38,193 nucleotides of DNA from Actinomycetaceae bacterium (GTDB taxonomy: Bacteria; Actinomycetota; Actinomycetes; Actinomycetales; Actinomycetaceae). The stretch spans positions 1 through 38,193 of the forward strand of contig JAUMUM010000023.1 in the NCBI GenBank assembly GCA_030530685.1. Direction: 5' to 3'. Made by a program: the position numbers and the translations under genes. This document shows, in pieces, positions 7,284-15,048 of the stretch; the first letter of the stretch is position 1, and every line of letters starts with the position of its first letter. Below the pieces are notes generated by a model. It ran no database searches, had not been told where the DNA came from, and saw only the letters and a program-made list of their open reading frames with translations.

Positions 7284-8624
7284 TTGACTGACGATATCGA
7301 GGCCAGGGCTCTCTCCCAGGCTGACGACACCAAGGTCGTCGAGGTCGGGCGCGGAGTCGTGGCCGAAAGCGGAAGGATTATCTCCCGGATGCTCGACGGC
7401 CGCCCAGCCCTGCTGGTGGCCGACGAGAAGACGTGGGCAGCGGCGGGAACGACGGTGGAGAAGGCTCTCGCGCACGAGGGGGCCACGCTCGCCGATCCCA
7501 TGATCTACCCGGGCTCGCCGACCCTGTACGCCTCCTACGACCACTGCGAGGAGATCCGCGAGCGCCTCCGAGAGTCGGGGGCATTGGGCGTCGCCATCGG
7601 TTCCGGCACCCTCAACGACCTCGTCAAACTCGCATCGGGGGAGCTCGGGCAACCCTACGCCGTGGTAGCCACGGCGGCTTCCATGGACGGTTACACCGGG
7701 TTCGGAGCGCCCATGACGAGGGACGGTCTGAAGATCACGATGCCCTGCCCCGCGCCGCACACCGTCGTCTTCGACCTTGATGTCGCTGCCGCGGCGCCGC
7801 CCGAGATGGCCGCCTCGGGCTACGGGGATCTTTCCGCGAAGATACCCGCGGGGGCGGATTGGATCCTCGCCGACGCCACGGGGGTGGAGCCGATTCACCA
7901 GCTGGCGTGGGACCTCGTCCAGGGTGGCGTCCAAGACGCGCTCTCGCGCCCGGCGGACCTCGCGGCGGGGGTGCCGGAGGCCTATGAGGGGCTGTGTTCC
8001 GGGCTCGTCAAGTCCGGTCTGGCCATGCAGGTGGCCAAGGGAACGCGTCCGGCGTCGGGCGCCGAGCACTACTTCAGTCACCTGTGGGAACTCGATCACC
8101 TGGGCGCCGAACTCGACCCGCCGCTGAGCCACGGCTTCAAGGTCGCCATCGGCACCCTCGCAATGACGGCCTTCCACGAGCGCTTCCTCGTTCGGGACGT
8201 GGGCGGGGTCGACCTCGATGCGGTCGTGGCGGCCTGGCCCAGTTGGGAGAAAATCGAGGACGACATACGCGCGACCATGTCGGGAGCGCTGGTCGACAAG
8301 GGGATCAACGAGACGAGGGAGAAGTACGTCGACGCCGAGGGATTGCGTGCCCGTCTTGGCCGGCTCGTGACGTCGTGGCCTGAGGTGCGCGAGAGGCTGA
8401 GCAAGCAGCTCGTGCCGGTCAAGCGTCTTCAGAGCATGCTGGAAGAGGCCGGGGCGCCGGCCCGGCCCGAAGACATTGGACTGACGGTCGACCAGGTGCG
8501 CGAGACCTTCCCGAGGGCGATGTACTATCGCTCGCGTTACACGGTCCTGGACGTCGCTCGCGAGCTCGGCTGGTTCGAGGAGTTGACGAGTGAGGTGTTC
8601 GCCCCCGGGGTGCTGTGGAACTAG
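7284..8624 (+). CDS. sn-Glycerol-1-phosphate dehydrogenase-like (AraM/EgsA family)
   Basis: This 446-residue enzyme belongs to the iron-containing alcohol dehydrogenase-like fold and resembles AraM/EgsA, which interconverts dihydroxyacetone phosphate and sn-glycerol-1-phosphate with NAD(P)H. The nucleotide-binding loop GSGTLNDLVK spans 106-115, followed by the family signature ATAASMDGYTGFGAPM. Predicted metal ligands are D182 (YGDLSAK), H262 (AEHYFSHLWE) and H283 (SHGFKVAIG). The TTG at 7284 was chosen because GAGGAAGGAAAG lies just upstream; an open frame from 7206 would add 26 residues unlike the family. In Bacillus subtilis araM lies in the arabinose operon, which fits the kinase neighbour here. 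The pathway served (arabinose use or a glycerol-1-phosphate product) is unresolved. Confidence 0.87.
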   Translation: MTDDIEARALSQADDTKVVEVGRGVVAESGRIISRMLDGRPALLVADEKTWAAAGTTVEKALAHEGATLADPMIYPGSPTLYASYDHCEEIRERLRESGALGVAIGSGTLNDLVKLASGELGQPYAVVATAASMDGYTGFGAPMTRDGLKITMPCPAPHTVVFDLDVAAAAPPEMAASGYGDLSAKIPAGADWILADATGVEPIHQLAWDLVQGGVQDALSRPADLAAGVPEAYEGLCSGLVKSGLAMQVAKGTRPASGAEHYFSHLWELDHLGAELDPPLSHGFKVAIGTLAMTAFHERFLVRDVGGVDLDAVVAAWPSWEKIEDDIRATMSGALVDKGINETREKYVDAEGLRARLGRLVTSWPEVRERLSKQLVPVKRLQSMLEEAGAPARPEDIGLTVDQVRETFPRAMYYRSRYTVLDVARELGWFEELTSEVFAPGVLWN

Positions 8625-8703
8625 CGCGTCGGTTGGCCGCCAGGTGGTTCGCCCCTCATCATGGGCATGTCTTCGCGCACCCTCGTATCGGTGGGATCTT
8701 TCA

Positions 8704-8742
8704 GTGGTGGGCGAGCACGGCGGTGGCCGGCCCGCCCACCAC
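8704..8742. terminator. Candidate bidirectional terminator between convergent genes
   Basis: GTGGTGGGCG (8704-8713) and CGCCCACCAC (8733-8742) form a perfect 10-bp stem with a 19-nt loop. It lies 80 bp after the stop at 8624 and 54 bp after the convergent gene that ends at 8796. There is no clear T-tract, which is common for terminators in high-GC Actinobacteria. Confidence 0.5.
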
Positions 8743-8795
8743 CTGCAACCAACCATCCAGATGAGCGTGTGTGGGGGTGCGAGTTTCGTTCTTGC

Positions 8796-9392
8796 CTACT
8801 CGAGGAGCCTCACGAGGGGACTGAGCAGGCCGAGGGGATCGAAGTATCCGTCGGGGCCGCGCTTGGCTCCCCAGTGAAGACAGTCGCCGTCGTGGCAGTG
8901 TCCGCCTGCGAGGGTGCCCACTACCTGTCCTCGCGTGACTTGCTGACCCACCGTCACCGCGGGTTCGACCGGTTCGTAGGTCGTTCGGATGCCTGCCTCA
9001 TGCTCGATCGAGACGAGGGGGCGGTCGGCGAACTTCCCGGCGTAGATGACGGTGCCGTCGCCCGCGGCCAGGACGGGGCTCGCTTCCGCGATCGCCAGGT
9101 CGACGCCCCGATGCCCGCGGCCCCACGGCTGCAGCGGGGGATCGAAGTGGCGCACTACCGGAACGGGGTGACCGCTCGGCCAGCCGAATGCCCGTGACGG
9201 GTGCGCGCTTTCGCCAGCGCCCGGCGCCGAGGTGTGCTCGCCGGCGCCGGTAGCTGTGGCCGCGGGAGCGTCGTCGGGCACTGTGGGCGTCGTAATGGGA
9301 GCGGGCTCTTGGCGGGATGCGCCGGCATTGCTGAGGAGCGCGGCGCCCATCGCGAGCGCCGCAGCGGCTGCGAGCAGGTGGCTGAACTTCAT
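8796..9392 (-). CDS. Exported M23-family (LytM-like) metallopeptidase
   Basis: This 198-residue protein starts with a signal peptide or anchor (MKFSHLL then an alanine/leucine-rich core, residues ~4-25), then a Pro/Thr/Ala-rich linker to about residue 65, and a C-terminal M23 lysostaphin-type fold that would cut cell-wall peptides or activate an amidase. Zinc ligands are read as H94 and D98 (GHRGVDLA) and H173 (CLHWG); H131 (IEHEAGIRTTY) fits the second catalytic histidine. The first histidine of the usual HxH motif is replaced by C171. ATG 9392 follows GGAGAG on the coding strand; an ATG at 9419 would add nine residues ahead of the signal. Its position divergent from rpsB is conserved in Actinobacteria. 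Confidence 0.85.
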   Translation of the reverse strand: MKFSHLLAAAAALAMGAALLSNAGASRQEPAPITTPTVPDDAPAATATGAGEHTSAPGAGESAHPSRAFGWPSGHPVPVVRHFDPPLQPWGRGHRGVDLAIAEASPVLAAGDGTVIYAGKFADRPLVSIEHEAGIRTTYEPVEPAVTVGQQVTRGQVVGTLAGGHCHDGDCLHWGAKRGPDGYFDPLGLLSPLVRLLE

Positions 9393-9744
9393 AGTCGAAG
9401 TCTGCTCTCCGCCGACCACCTGGGGGCCTGCTGAATGACAAGGTGTGCATACGCCGTGCGCCGCTCGTGCCTGTGGACCCGTGTTCGCCGCGAGCCGCCG
9501 TCGTCGAACGCGCCTTCTTCTCTGTATGCAAAACCACGCCGAACGTCATGACGCAATAGGCGCCGGTGCACAGCCCTGGGCTACACTGGACGGGCACCCG
9601 GATCGGGTGACTTCGCGCGCCCGCATTGCGCGGTCGGATCGGTGCCCCCGTGGCGACCGGCCGCTGCGAGCGCCAGGGCCAAGCGCAATCCCGCGATTGG
9701 CGTCAACCGATATGCGCGTTGCTTCGCGCTCAGAAAGGACGACC
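9393..9744. other. Divergent intergenic region upstream of rpsB
   Basis: These 352 bp separate the M23 gene and rpsB. TACACT (9582-9587) is a candidate -10 box for rpsB-tsf, without a recognisable -35. Eight bases after it CACCCG (9595-9600) and CGGGTG (9604-9609) can form a small hairpin near the 5' end of the proposed leader. The remaining leader of about 140 nt before rpsB could hold autoregulatory structure, but I see no known r-protein leader motif. The GAAAGGAC ribosome site of rpsB ends the region. Confidence 0.4.
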
Positions 9745-10665
9745 ATGGCAGTCGTTACCATGCGCCAGCTGCTTGAAGCTGGCGTCCACTTCGGGCACCA
9801 GACCCGCAGGTGGAACCCCAAGATGAAGCGCTACATCCTCACCGAGCGCAATTCCATCTACATCATCGACCTTCAGAAGACCGTCGACGACATCGACCGC
9901 ACGTACGATTTCGTCAAGCAGACGGTCGCTCACGGCGGGTCGATCCTCTTTGTCGGCACGAAGAAGCAGGCACAGGTCGCCGTTCGCGAACAGGCTGAGC
10001 GCGTCGGCATGCCGTATGTCAACGAGCGCTGGCTCGGCGGCATGCTCACCAACTTCTCCACCGTGGCCAAGCGCCTCCAGCGCCTGCGCGAGCTCGAGCA
10101 GATCGACTTCGACGACGTCGCCTCCTCCGGGCGCACGAAGAAGGAACTGCTCATGATGCGTCGCGAGAAGGAGAAGCTCGAGCGCACCCTGGGTGGCATT
10201 CGTGACATGTCCAAGGTCCCCTCGGCCGTCTGGATCGTCGACACCAAGAAGGAGCACCTGGCGGTCGCCGAGGCCAAGAAGCTGGGCATTCCGGTTGTGG
10301 CCATCCTCGACACGAATTGCGACCCCGATGAGGTCCAGTACCCGATCCCCGGAAATGACGACGCCATCGGCTCCGTCGGCTTGCTCACGCGCGTCGTCGC
10401 CGACGCTGTCGCCGAGGGCCTTCTGTCGCGCGGTTCGGGCGTGGCCGGCGGTGATGCCGAGGAGCCCATGCCCGAGTGGGAGCGTGAGGTCCTGGCCGCC
10501 AGCACCGACGCCACTGCCGGCTCTGGCGAGCCCTCCGCCACGGCGGGCAAGCCCGAAGGGAGCGACCAGGCGGAGGCGGGCGCCGCCGAAGAGCCCGCGG
10601 CGCAAGAGAAGGACGCTGCTGGTGCCGAAGCCGAGGCTTCGGAGAACGAGGCCGACAAGGCCTGA
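9745..10665 (+). CDS. rpsB: 30S ribosomal protein S2
   Basis: Ribosomal protein S2 binds the 30S head-body junction and is needed for S1 and mRNA docking where S1 exists. The sequence opens with the family signature [19 protein letters not shown] and continues with [30 protein letters not shown] and the helix [17 protein letters not shown]. At 306 residues it is longer than the ~240-260 core because of a C-terminal Ala/Glu/Gly-rich acidic tail (from about residue 245), a common actinobacterial trait. ATG 9745 follows GAAAGGACGACC; the frame is open further upstream to 9445, but the extension does not resemble S2. It is co-transcribed with tsf, 14 bp downstream. Confidence 0.97.
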   Translation: MAVVTMRQLLEAGVHFGHQTRRWNPKMKRYILTERNSIYIIDLQKTVDDIDRTYDFVKQTVAHGGSILFVGTKKQAQVAVREQAERVGMPYVNERWLGGMLTNFSTVAKRLQRLRELEQIDFDDVASSGRTKKELLMMRREKEKLERTLGGIRDMSKVPSAVWIVDTKKEHLAVAEAKKLGIPVVAILDTNCDPDEVQYPIPGNDDAIGSVGLLTRVVADAVAEGLLSRGSGVAGGDAEEPMPEWEREVLAASTDATAGSGEPSATAGKPEGSDQAEAGAAEEPAAQEKDAAGAEAEASENEADKA

Positions 10666-10679
10666 GGATAGGAAGAGGA

Positions 10680-11525
10680 ATGGCAAACTTCACTGCTGCC
10701 GATATCAAGGCGCTGCGCGAAAAGACCGGCGCCGGCATGATGGACGTCAAGAAGGCCCTTGATGAGGCCGACGGCGATGCCGTCAAGGCCGAGGAGATCA
10801 TTCGCGTCAAGGGCCTGAAGGCCGCCGCCAAGCGCGGGGATCGCACCGCCGCCAACGGTCTGGTGGCTTCCTCCGTCAGCGACGTCGACGGGGGCAAGCG
10901 GGGCATTCTCGTCGAGATCAACGCTGAAACCGATTTCGTTGCCAAGAATGAAAAGTTCATCGCCATGGCGGACGAGATCATTGAGGCCGCCGTCGCCTCG
11001 GGCGCGACCGACGTCGAGTCCGTGCTCGCCTCCCCGCTGGGTGAGGGAACCGTCAAGGACCGTGTCGAGGGCCTCGTCGCCATCATCGGCGAGAAGATGG
11101 AGGTCTCGCACGTGGCAGTCGTCGAGGGCGAGCACGTCGAGGCGTACATGCACCGCACGAATCCCGACCTGCCCCCGCAGGTTGGCGTGCTCGTGGCAAG
11201 CGATGCCGCGGGTGCCTCCGTTGCCCACGACGTGGCCGTCCACATTGCCGCCCTCGACCCGACGTACCTCGACCGCGAGTCGGTTCCGCAGGATGTCATC
11301 GACTCGGAGAAGCGGATCGCCACCGAGGCGACCATCGCCGAGGGAAAGCCCGAGAAGGCCGTCCCGAAGATCGTCGAGGGGCGCATGAACGGCTTCTACA
11401 AGTCGGTGGTCCTGCTCGATCAGGGCTTCGCCCGCGACCCCAAGGTCTCTGTGGGCAAGGTCGTCGCCGACGCCGGCGGCAAGATCACCGGCTTCGCCCG
11501 GATTCGGGTTGGCGCCTCCGAGTGA
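10680..11525 (+). CDS. tsf: Translation elongation factor Ts
   Basis: EF-Ts is the nucleotide exchange factor that recycles EF-Tu. The 281-residue protein has the N-terminal UBA-like domain with the signature LREKTGAGMMDVKKAL (residues ~12-27) and the first EF-Ts motif region NAETDFVAKNEKF around 79-91, followed by the dimerization-type core with QVGVLVASD. ATG 10680 follows AGGAAGAGGA, 14 bp after the rpsB stop. It is the last gene of the rpsB-tsf unit: two hairpin candidates follow and the next gene is on the other strand. Confidence 0.97.
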   Translation: MANFTAADIKALREKTGAGMMDVKKALDEADGDAVKAEEIIRVKGLKAAAKRGDRTAANGLVASSVSDVDGGKRGILVEINAETDFVAKNEKFIAMADEIIEAAVASGATDVESVLASPLGEGTVKDRVEGLVAIIGEKMEVSHVAVVEGEHVEAYMHRTNPDLPPQVGVLVASDAAGASVAHDVAVHIAALDPTYLDRESVPQDVIDSEKRIATEATIAEGKPEKAVPKIVEGRMNGFYKSVVLLDQGFARDPKVSVGKVVADAGGKITGFARIRVGASE

Positions 11526-11561
11526 AACTGCTCTGAGTTCGCCCGGCGCCGTGCGTGCCTA

Positions 11562-11586
11562 GGTTAACCTGGCGGTCAGGTTAGCC
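11562..11586 (+). terminator. Stem-loop just downstream of tsf
   Basis: GGTTAACCTG (11562-11571) pairs with CAGGTTAGCC (11577-11586) in a 10-bp stem with one G-T wobble and a 5-nt loop, 37 nt after the tsf stop. The right arm contains AGGTTAGCC, half of an IdeR/DtxR consensus, but the other half is not conserved. A terminator or mRNA 3'-end structure is the simpler reading. Confidence 0.45.
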
Positions 11587-11679
11587 AGGTCCAGCCGCGG
11601 GTTTGCCCGGCGTACGAAGCTCGCAGCGACAGCCATAGCTCAATAGCGCGAACCGTCACAAGCGCGGAACGTGCCGGCA

Positions 11680-11718
11680 GGGAAGGGCCCCGTACCGAGA
11701 AGGTGCAGGGCCCTTCCC
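11680..11718. terminator. Strong 11-bp hairpin, candidate terminator of rpsB-tsf
   Basis: GGGAAGGGCCC (11680-11690) and GGGCCCTTCCC (11708-11718) are perfect complements with a 17-nt loop. A modest pyrimidine run (TCTTCCTTTTC) starts 7 nt after the stem on the + strand. It could terminate tsf transcription, or serve both convergent units. Confidence 0.55.
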
Positions 11719-11847
11719 GCGCAGGTCTTCCTTTTCACGAGGCTTCCCGCCGAGACATGTACAAGCGGGGCCTTTCACGTGCAGGTCTTCCACTCACGCA
11801 CCTTCGCCCTTCCCGCCGGTGGTGCTCAGGGTGGCCAGGACGAGTCT

Positions 11848-11889
11848 GGGCAGGCAAAGGCGCGGACTGGGCAGGCCAAGGTGCGGACT
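11848..11889. repeat. Two-copy 21-bp tandem repeat
   Basis: Units at 11848-11868 and 11869-11889 begin GGGCAGGC and end CGGACT, differing at 2 of 21 positions. They are directly adjacent and lie downstream of both convergent genes. No function is evident. Confidence 0.55.
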
Positions 11890-11972
11890 GCCCGCCACTT
11901 CCAAAGGGAAGGCTTCAGTCGGGTGACGCGATCGACCCGTGGTGCGCGGCCATCTGGGTCAAGCTAGACCGG

Positions 11973-13328
11973 CTAGTTCTTGAAGCCGTGGACCGGTGCT
12001 GGAATGATCCCGCCGCGGGAGACGAAGTGCGCGCTCGAATAGGGGCTCACGGCCATGACAGGCGCCCTGCCCAAGAGGCCGCCGAACTCGACAACGTCGC
12101 CCTCCTTCGTGCCCGGCGCGGGTATGACGCGCACGGCGGTCGTCTTGTGGTTCATGACGCCGATGGCGGCCTCGTCCGCGATCATCCCTGCGATCGTCGT
12201 GGCCGGGGTGTCTCCCGGGATGGCGACCATGTCCAGGCCGACCGAGCAGATGGCGGTCATTGCCTCGAGCTTGGACAGCGATATTGCCCCGAGCGCGGCG
12301 GCCTCCATCATTCCCTCGTCCTCGGAGACGGGAATGAACGATCCGGACAGGCCGCCCACGCGAGAGCAGGCCATGAGACCGCCCTTCTTGACCGCGTCGT
12401 TGAGCAGGGCGAGCGCCGCCGTGGTTCCGTGGGCGCCCACGCGTTCCAGTCCCATGGCCTCCAGGGCTCGGGCTACCGAATCGCCGACCTCCGATGTCGG
12501 GGCGAGCGAGAGATCGACGATCCCGAAGCGCACGCCCAGCCGCTCGGCCGCCATCGACCCCACCAGTTCCCCCATGCGCGTGACCTTGAACGCAGCCTTC
12601 TTCACCGTCTGAGCGAGACTTTCGAAGGACTCGCCGGAGGCCGAGTCGATGGCCCGCTTGATGACACCGGGGCCTGACACCCCGACGGAGACCACGCAAT
12701 CGGGCATCTCGACGCCGTGGAAAGCTCCGGCCATGAACGGGTTGTCGCCCACGGAATTAGCGAAGACGACGAGCTTGGCCGCACCCAGGCCACTGGGCGT
12801 GGAATGGGCCGTTTCGCGCACGATCTCGCCCATGGAGGCAACTGCGTCCATGTTGATGCCGGCGCGCGACGAGCCAATGTTGACCGAGGAGCAGACGATG
12901 TCGGTCTCCGCCAGCGCGGTGGGGATGGACTGAAGCAGCGCCCGGTCGCCTTCGGTGGTTCCCTTGTCGACGAGGGCGGAAAAGCCACCGATGAAGTCGA
13001 CGCCCACCTCCTTGCCTGCTGCGTCGAGCATGTGCGCCCACGCGGTCAGGTCGTCTTCCCGGCAGGCTGCGGCGACGAGCGCGATCGGCGTGACGGAGAT
13101 TCGCTTGTTGATGATGGGGATACCTAGCTCCGCCTCGATCTCCTCGCATACTGAAACGAGGTGCGCGGCGCGAGAGACGATACGGGCGTGGGCGCGCTCG
13201 CGAGCCCTCGCGCCGTCGCTGTCCGCGCAGTCGAGCAGGGAAATCCCCATGGTCACGGTTCGGATGTCGAGCCGGTCCTCCCGGATCATGTGAATGGTCT
13301 CAAGGATGTTCTGGGCTGTGTCCATCAT
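11973..13328 (-). CDS. UPF0210 (DUF711) family protein
   Basis: This 451-residue protein matches the usual length of UPF0210/DUF711, a family without a settled biochemical role whose fold has been compared to glycyl-radical enzymes. Recognisable segments include [18 protein letters not shown]-type N-terminus, [12 protein letters not shown] (~95-106), [28 protein letters not shown] and the C-terminal [18 protein letters not shown] end. ATG 13328 (or 13325, the codons are adjacent) gives the canonical N-terminus. The reading frame stays open another 120 codons upstream to 13688, but that extension is Arg/Pro-rich and looks like translated noncoding DNA. A UPF0237 ACT gene lies upstream on the same strand, the partner seen in many Firmicutes and Actinobacteria. 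Confidence 0.9.
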   Translation of the reverse strand: MMDTAQNILETIHMIREDRLDIRTVTMGISLLDCADSDGARARERAHARIVSRAAHLVSVCEEIEAELGIPIINKRISVTPIALVAAACREDDLTAWAHMLDAAGKEVGVDFIGGFSALVDKGTTEGDRALLQSIPTALAETDIVCSSVNIGSSRAGINMDAVASMGEIVRETAHSTPSGLGAAKLVVFANSVGDNPFMAGAFHGVEMPDCVVSVGVSGPGVIKRAIDSASGESFESLAQTVKKAAFKVTRMGELVGSMAAERLGVRFGIVDLSLAPTSEVGDSVARALEAMGLERVGAHGTTAALALLNDAVKKGGLMACSRVGGLSGSFIPVSEDEGMMEAAALGAISLSKLEAMTAICSVGLDMVAIPGDTPATTIAGMIADEAAIGVMNHKTTAVRVIPAPGTKEGDVVEFGGLLGRAPVMAVSPYSSAHFVSRGGIIPAPVHGFKN

Positions 13329-13730
13329 GGGAAGGCGCTTTCTACTCGTATGTGCTCGGCACTCGTATGTGAACGGTGGGTCGTTCGGGCGACGGCGGTG
13401 CGGATGGCAGGCGGGTGCTCTGGCGATTGATGCTCCGGTGGGTGGCTCCGGCGTCGTCGCTTCTGTGACGACGGCGGGCCCAGCGACTCGAAACGGGCGG
13501 ACCTGGGTGCGACCGGGAGTCCGCGCGGCTCTTAGGTAGGCCACCCAGTCGAATGGGAACCATGGGGTCAGCCACGCTCGTGCGCCGACGGGGCGCTGGC
13601 CCGGTGGTCGGAGCGCTGGTAGTCCCACCCACCGTCGAATGGAGCCCGGCGGCTTCCGCGCTCGGGGCACCCGCGGTTTGACAGGCAACGCGCCATCGAG
13701 CAGAAATCGCCGGGACGAGGCTAAACCGGG
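13329..13730. other. 402-bp spacer between the ACT gene and UPF0210
   Basis: This gap is unusually long for a pair that is normally adjacent. It contains two 11-bp direct repeats next to the UPF0210 start, a 7-bp stem (CGTCGTC 13452-13458 with GACGACG 13467-13473) and a distant 10-bp inverted pair (CGGTGGGTGG 13436-13445 and CCACCCACCG 13625-13634). No separate gene is convincing. Confidence 0.45.
13344..13371 (-). promoter_or_regulatory. Two 11-bp direct repeats upstream of UPF0210
   Basis: Read on the coding (minus) strand, CACATACGAGT occurs twice (13371-13361 and 13354-13344) with a 6-bp spacer, giving a 17-bp period. The proximal copy ends 15 bp before the UPF0210 start codon. Exact direct repeats at this position suggest an operator or a small duplication; no regulator is identified. 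Confidence 0.45.
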
Positions 13731-14000
13731 TCAGAGACGGTGCATGGCCTCGAAGATTGCCTCGGACTGAATGCGAATGTCCAGGCCTTGACTGTGTCCG
13801 ACATCGCTCATCACGTCTTGGAGTTCGGCGATTGGCAGGTGAGCCTCGTCGAAGTCGATCTGGACGATCATGGTGAAATAGTCGTCCATGAGCGTTTGAG
13901 AAACGTTGGTGATGTTGACATCTCGCGCTGCCAGTGCTGTGGCGACGGCGGCGATGATCCCCGTGTGGTCGATGCCCGTGACGGTCATGATTGCTCGCAT
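13731..14000 (-). CDS. UPF0237 ACT-domain protein
   Basis: This 89-residue protein is a single ACT domain of the UPF0237 type, a small-molecule-binding regulatory fold. The beta-alpha-beta pattern is plain: MRAIMTVTGIDHTGIIAAV, then LAARDVNITNVSQTLMDDY, and a C-terminal helix ending SEAIFEAMHRL, which matches the family closely. It would dimerise and bind an amino acid or similar ligand. It precedes the UPF0210 gene on the same strand and a functional link is likely, because these two families are neighbours across phyla. The start codon has only GGAAGC directly before it, so a weak ribosome site or a leaderless transcript is possible. Confidence 0.9.
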   Translation of the reverse strand: MRAIMTVTGIDHTGIIAAVATALAARDVNITNVSQTLMDDYFTMIVQIDFDEAHLPIAELQDVMSDVGHSQGLDIRIQSEAIFEAMHRL

Positions 14001-14373
14001 GCTTCCATTTTTGCACGGCTTCGGGCCTGGGCATGTATTCGGGCAAGGGCATCGGACTTATCTTGCTGACGGTCGGTGTCAGCGCCGGCAGCGGGCGCGA
14101 TGGTGCCCGCTGCCGGCGGCGCAGGAAAACGCGGGTCGCCGGGACGGTGGGGCATATGCGGTGCGCGGTGGCCCGTCCCGAGGCTAAGACGGCGGGTGGG
14201 AGGGGTGACGGCTCGCCGGGCCGCCCCGACGACGGCCTCACACTGTGGCGCCCGGCGAGTCTTCTGCCGATGGATTGGCCCGGCGACCGGCCTCACACCT
14301 CCACACCGGCGTCCGCGTGACCGATTGCAGTAGTTCCTCCAGTCCTGGCACGGGTGCCTTGTAGCGGCGGCCC
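14001..14373. other. 373-bp intergenic region upstream of the ACT gene
   Basis: No gene is supported. It holds a strong 14-bp hairpin (14083-14118), directly preceded by a smaller stem GCTGAC (14065-14070) with GTCAGC (14078-14083). The rest is GC-rich sequence whose open frames are Arg/Pro/Gly-rich and unlike any family. Confidence 0.45.
14083..14118. terminator. Strong 14-bp perfect hairpin
   Basis: CGCCGGCAGCGGGC (14083-14096) pairs perfectly with GCCCGCTGCCGGCG (14105-14118) around an 8-nt loop. It lies about 255 bp downstream of the NAD(P)-binding gene (ends 14374) and 83 bp upstream of the ACT start, so on the minus strand it could end the first transcript. No T-tract is present. Confidence 0.5.
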
Positions 14374-15021
14374 TTACAGCAGGTTCGAGATGGCCTCGTC
14401 GACGTCGACATTGCCGTCGGTCAGCTCGACGATGGCCCGCCCGAACTCCGGACGGTGGAGCACCGCCGCTATGAAGGCGGCGACATTGTCACGCCTAACA
14501 TCGCCGTACTCAATAGCGGCCCCGGCCGTGACCCGTCCGTCGCCCGGCTCGTCCCTGAGTGTGCCTGGCCTGACGATCACCCAGTCGAGACCGGTGCCCA
14601 CGAGGAAGACGTCGGCGGTCTTCTTGACGCGCATGTAGTGTTCGAAACGCGGGTTTGGCTCGACGCCGCGGCCCGCGTCCGGAAAAACGGACACGAGGAC
14701 GAATCGGTCGATCCCCGCCAGCTCGGCCGCACGGGCTGCCTTTTCGAGCCCTTGCCCGTCGATGGCGGTCGTCTTGTCGAGACCGGTGCCATGCGCCCCA
14801 GCGGAGAAGACGACGGCGTCGTGTCCGGCCATTTGTGCGGCTAGATCCTCAACAGAGGCCGAGATGAGGTCGCCCTCGACCGGGGTCGCGCCACTCGAAG
14901 CGACGGTTTCGCGCTGGTCGGGATTGCGGAACATCCCCGTGACCTCGTCGCCGCGTTCGACGAGCAACGGCGCCAGGCGCCGGCCGATTCCTCCCGCGGC
15001 TCCGACTTGAAAGACTTTCAT
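14374..15021 (-). CDS. NAD(P)-binding atypical SDR (YwnB/BVR-B-like)
   Basis: This 215-residue protein is a compact atypical short-chain dehydrogenase with an N-terminal Rossmann motif (VGAAGGIGRRLAPLL, residues ~7-21), FRNPDQRETVASSG at the cofactor-selectivity strand, VEGDL near 48, HDAVVFSAGAHG near 66 and the WVIVRPGTL segment near 148 typical of the NmrA/BVR-B group. Such proteins reduce small quinones or flavins or act as redox sensors; the substrate is not evident. The ATG at 15021 follows AGAAGGAAGAAGA. An 18-bp perfect palindrome sits 28 bp upstream of the start codon and may be its operator. Confidence 0.85.
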   Translation of the reverse strand: MKVFQVGAAGGIGRRLAPLLVERGDEVTGMFRNPDQRETVASSGATPVEGDLISASVEDLAAQMAGHDAVVFSAGAHGTGLDKTTAIDGQGLEKAARAAELAGIDRFVLVSVFPDAGRGVEPNPRFEHYMRVKKTADVFLVGTGLDWVIVRPGTLRDEPGDGRVTAGAAIEYGDVRRDNVAAFIAAVLHRPEFGRAIVELTDGNVDVDEAISNLL

Positions 15022-15048
15022 TCTTCTTCCTTCTCTTAAACTTTTGGC

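Larger units (their letters stand above)
11526..11972. other. 447-bp intergenic region between convergent tsf and UPF0210 genes
   Basis: No gene is supported here. The region holds two stem-loops (11562-11586 and 11680-11718), an imperfect duplication about 60 bp apart (GCAGGTCTTCC at 11721-11731 and 11781-11791, with related flanks) and a 21-bp tandem repeat (11848-11889). The open frames that cross it are rich in Arg, Gly and Pro and keep no family resemblance. Confidence 0.55.

Noticed and set aside
7125-8756. 543-codon minus-strand open frame opposite the dehydrogenase
   Set aside because: Antisense to a clear AraM-family enzyme with its full metal-binding set; low plausibility as protein.
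9445-9744. 100-codon N-terminal extension of ribosomal protein S2
   Set aside because: The frame is open by chance; GAAAGGAC at the ATG 9745 and the family N-terminus fix the start.
11561-11590. IdeR/DtxR iron box after tsf
   Set aside because: AGGTTAGCC matches one half of the consensus, but the other half is degenerate and the site is downstream of tsf, not at a promoter; a hairpin is simpler.
13326-13688. N-terminal extension of UPF0210 by 120 residues
   Set aside because: The frame is open but Arg/Pro/Thr-rich and dissimilar to the family; the start at 13328 gives the canonical 451-residue length.
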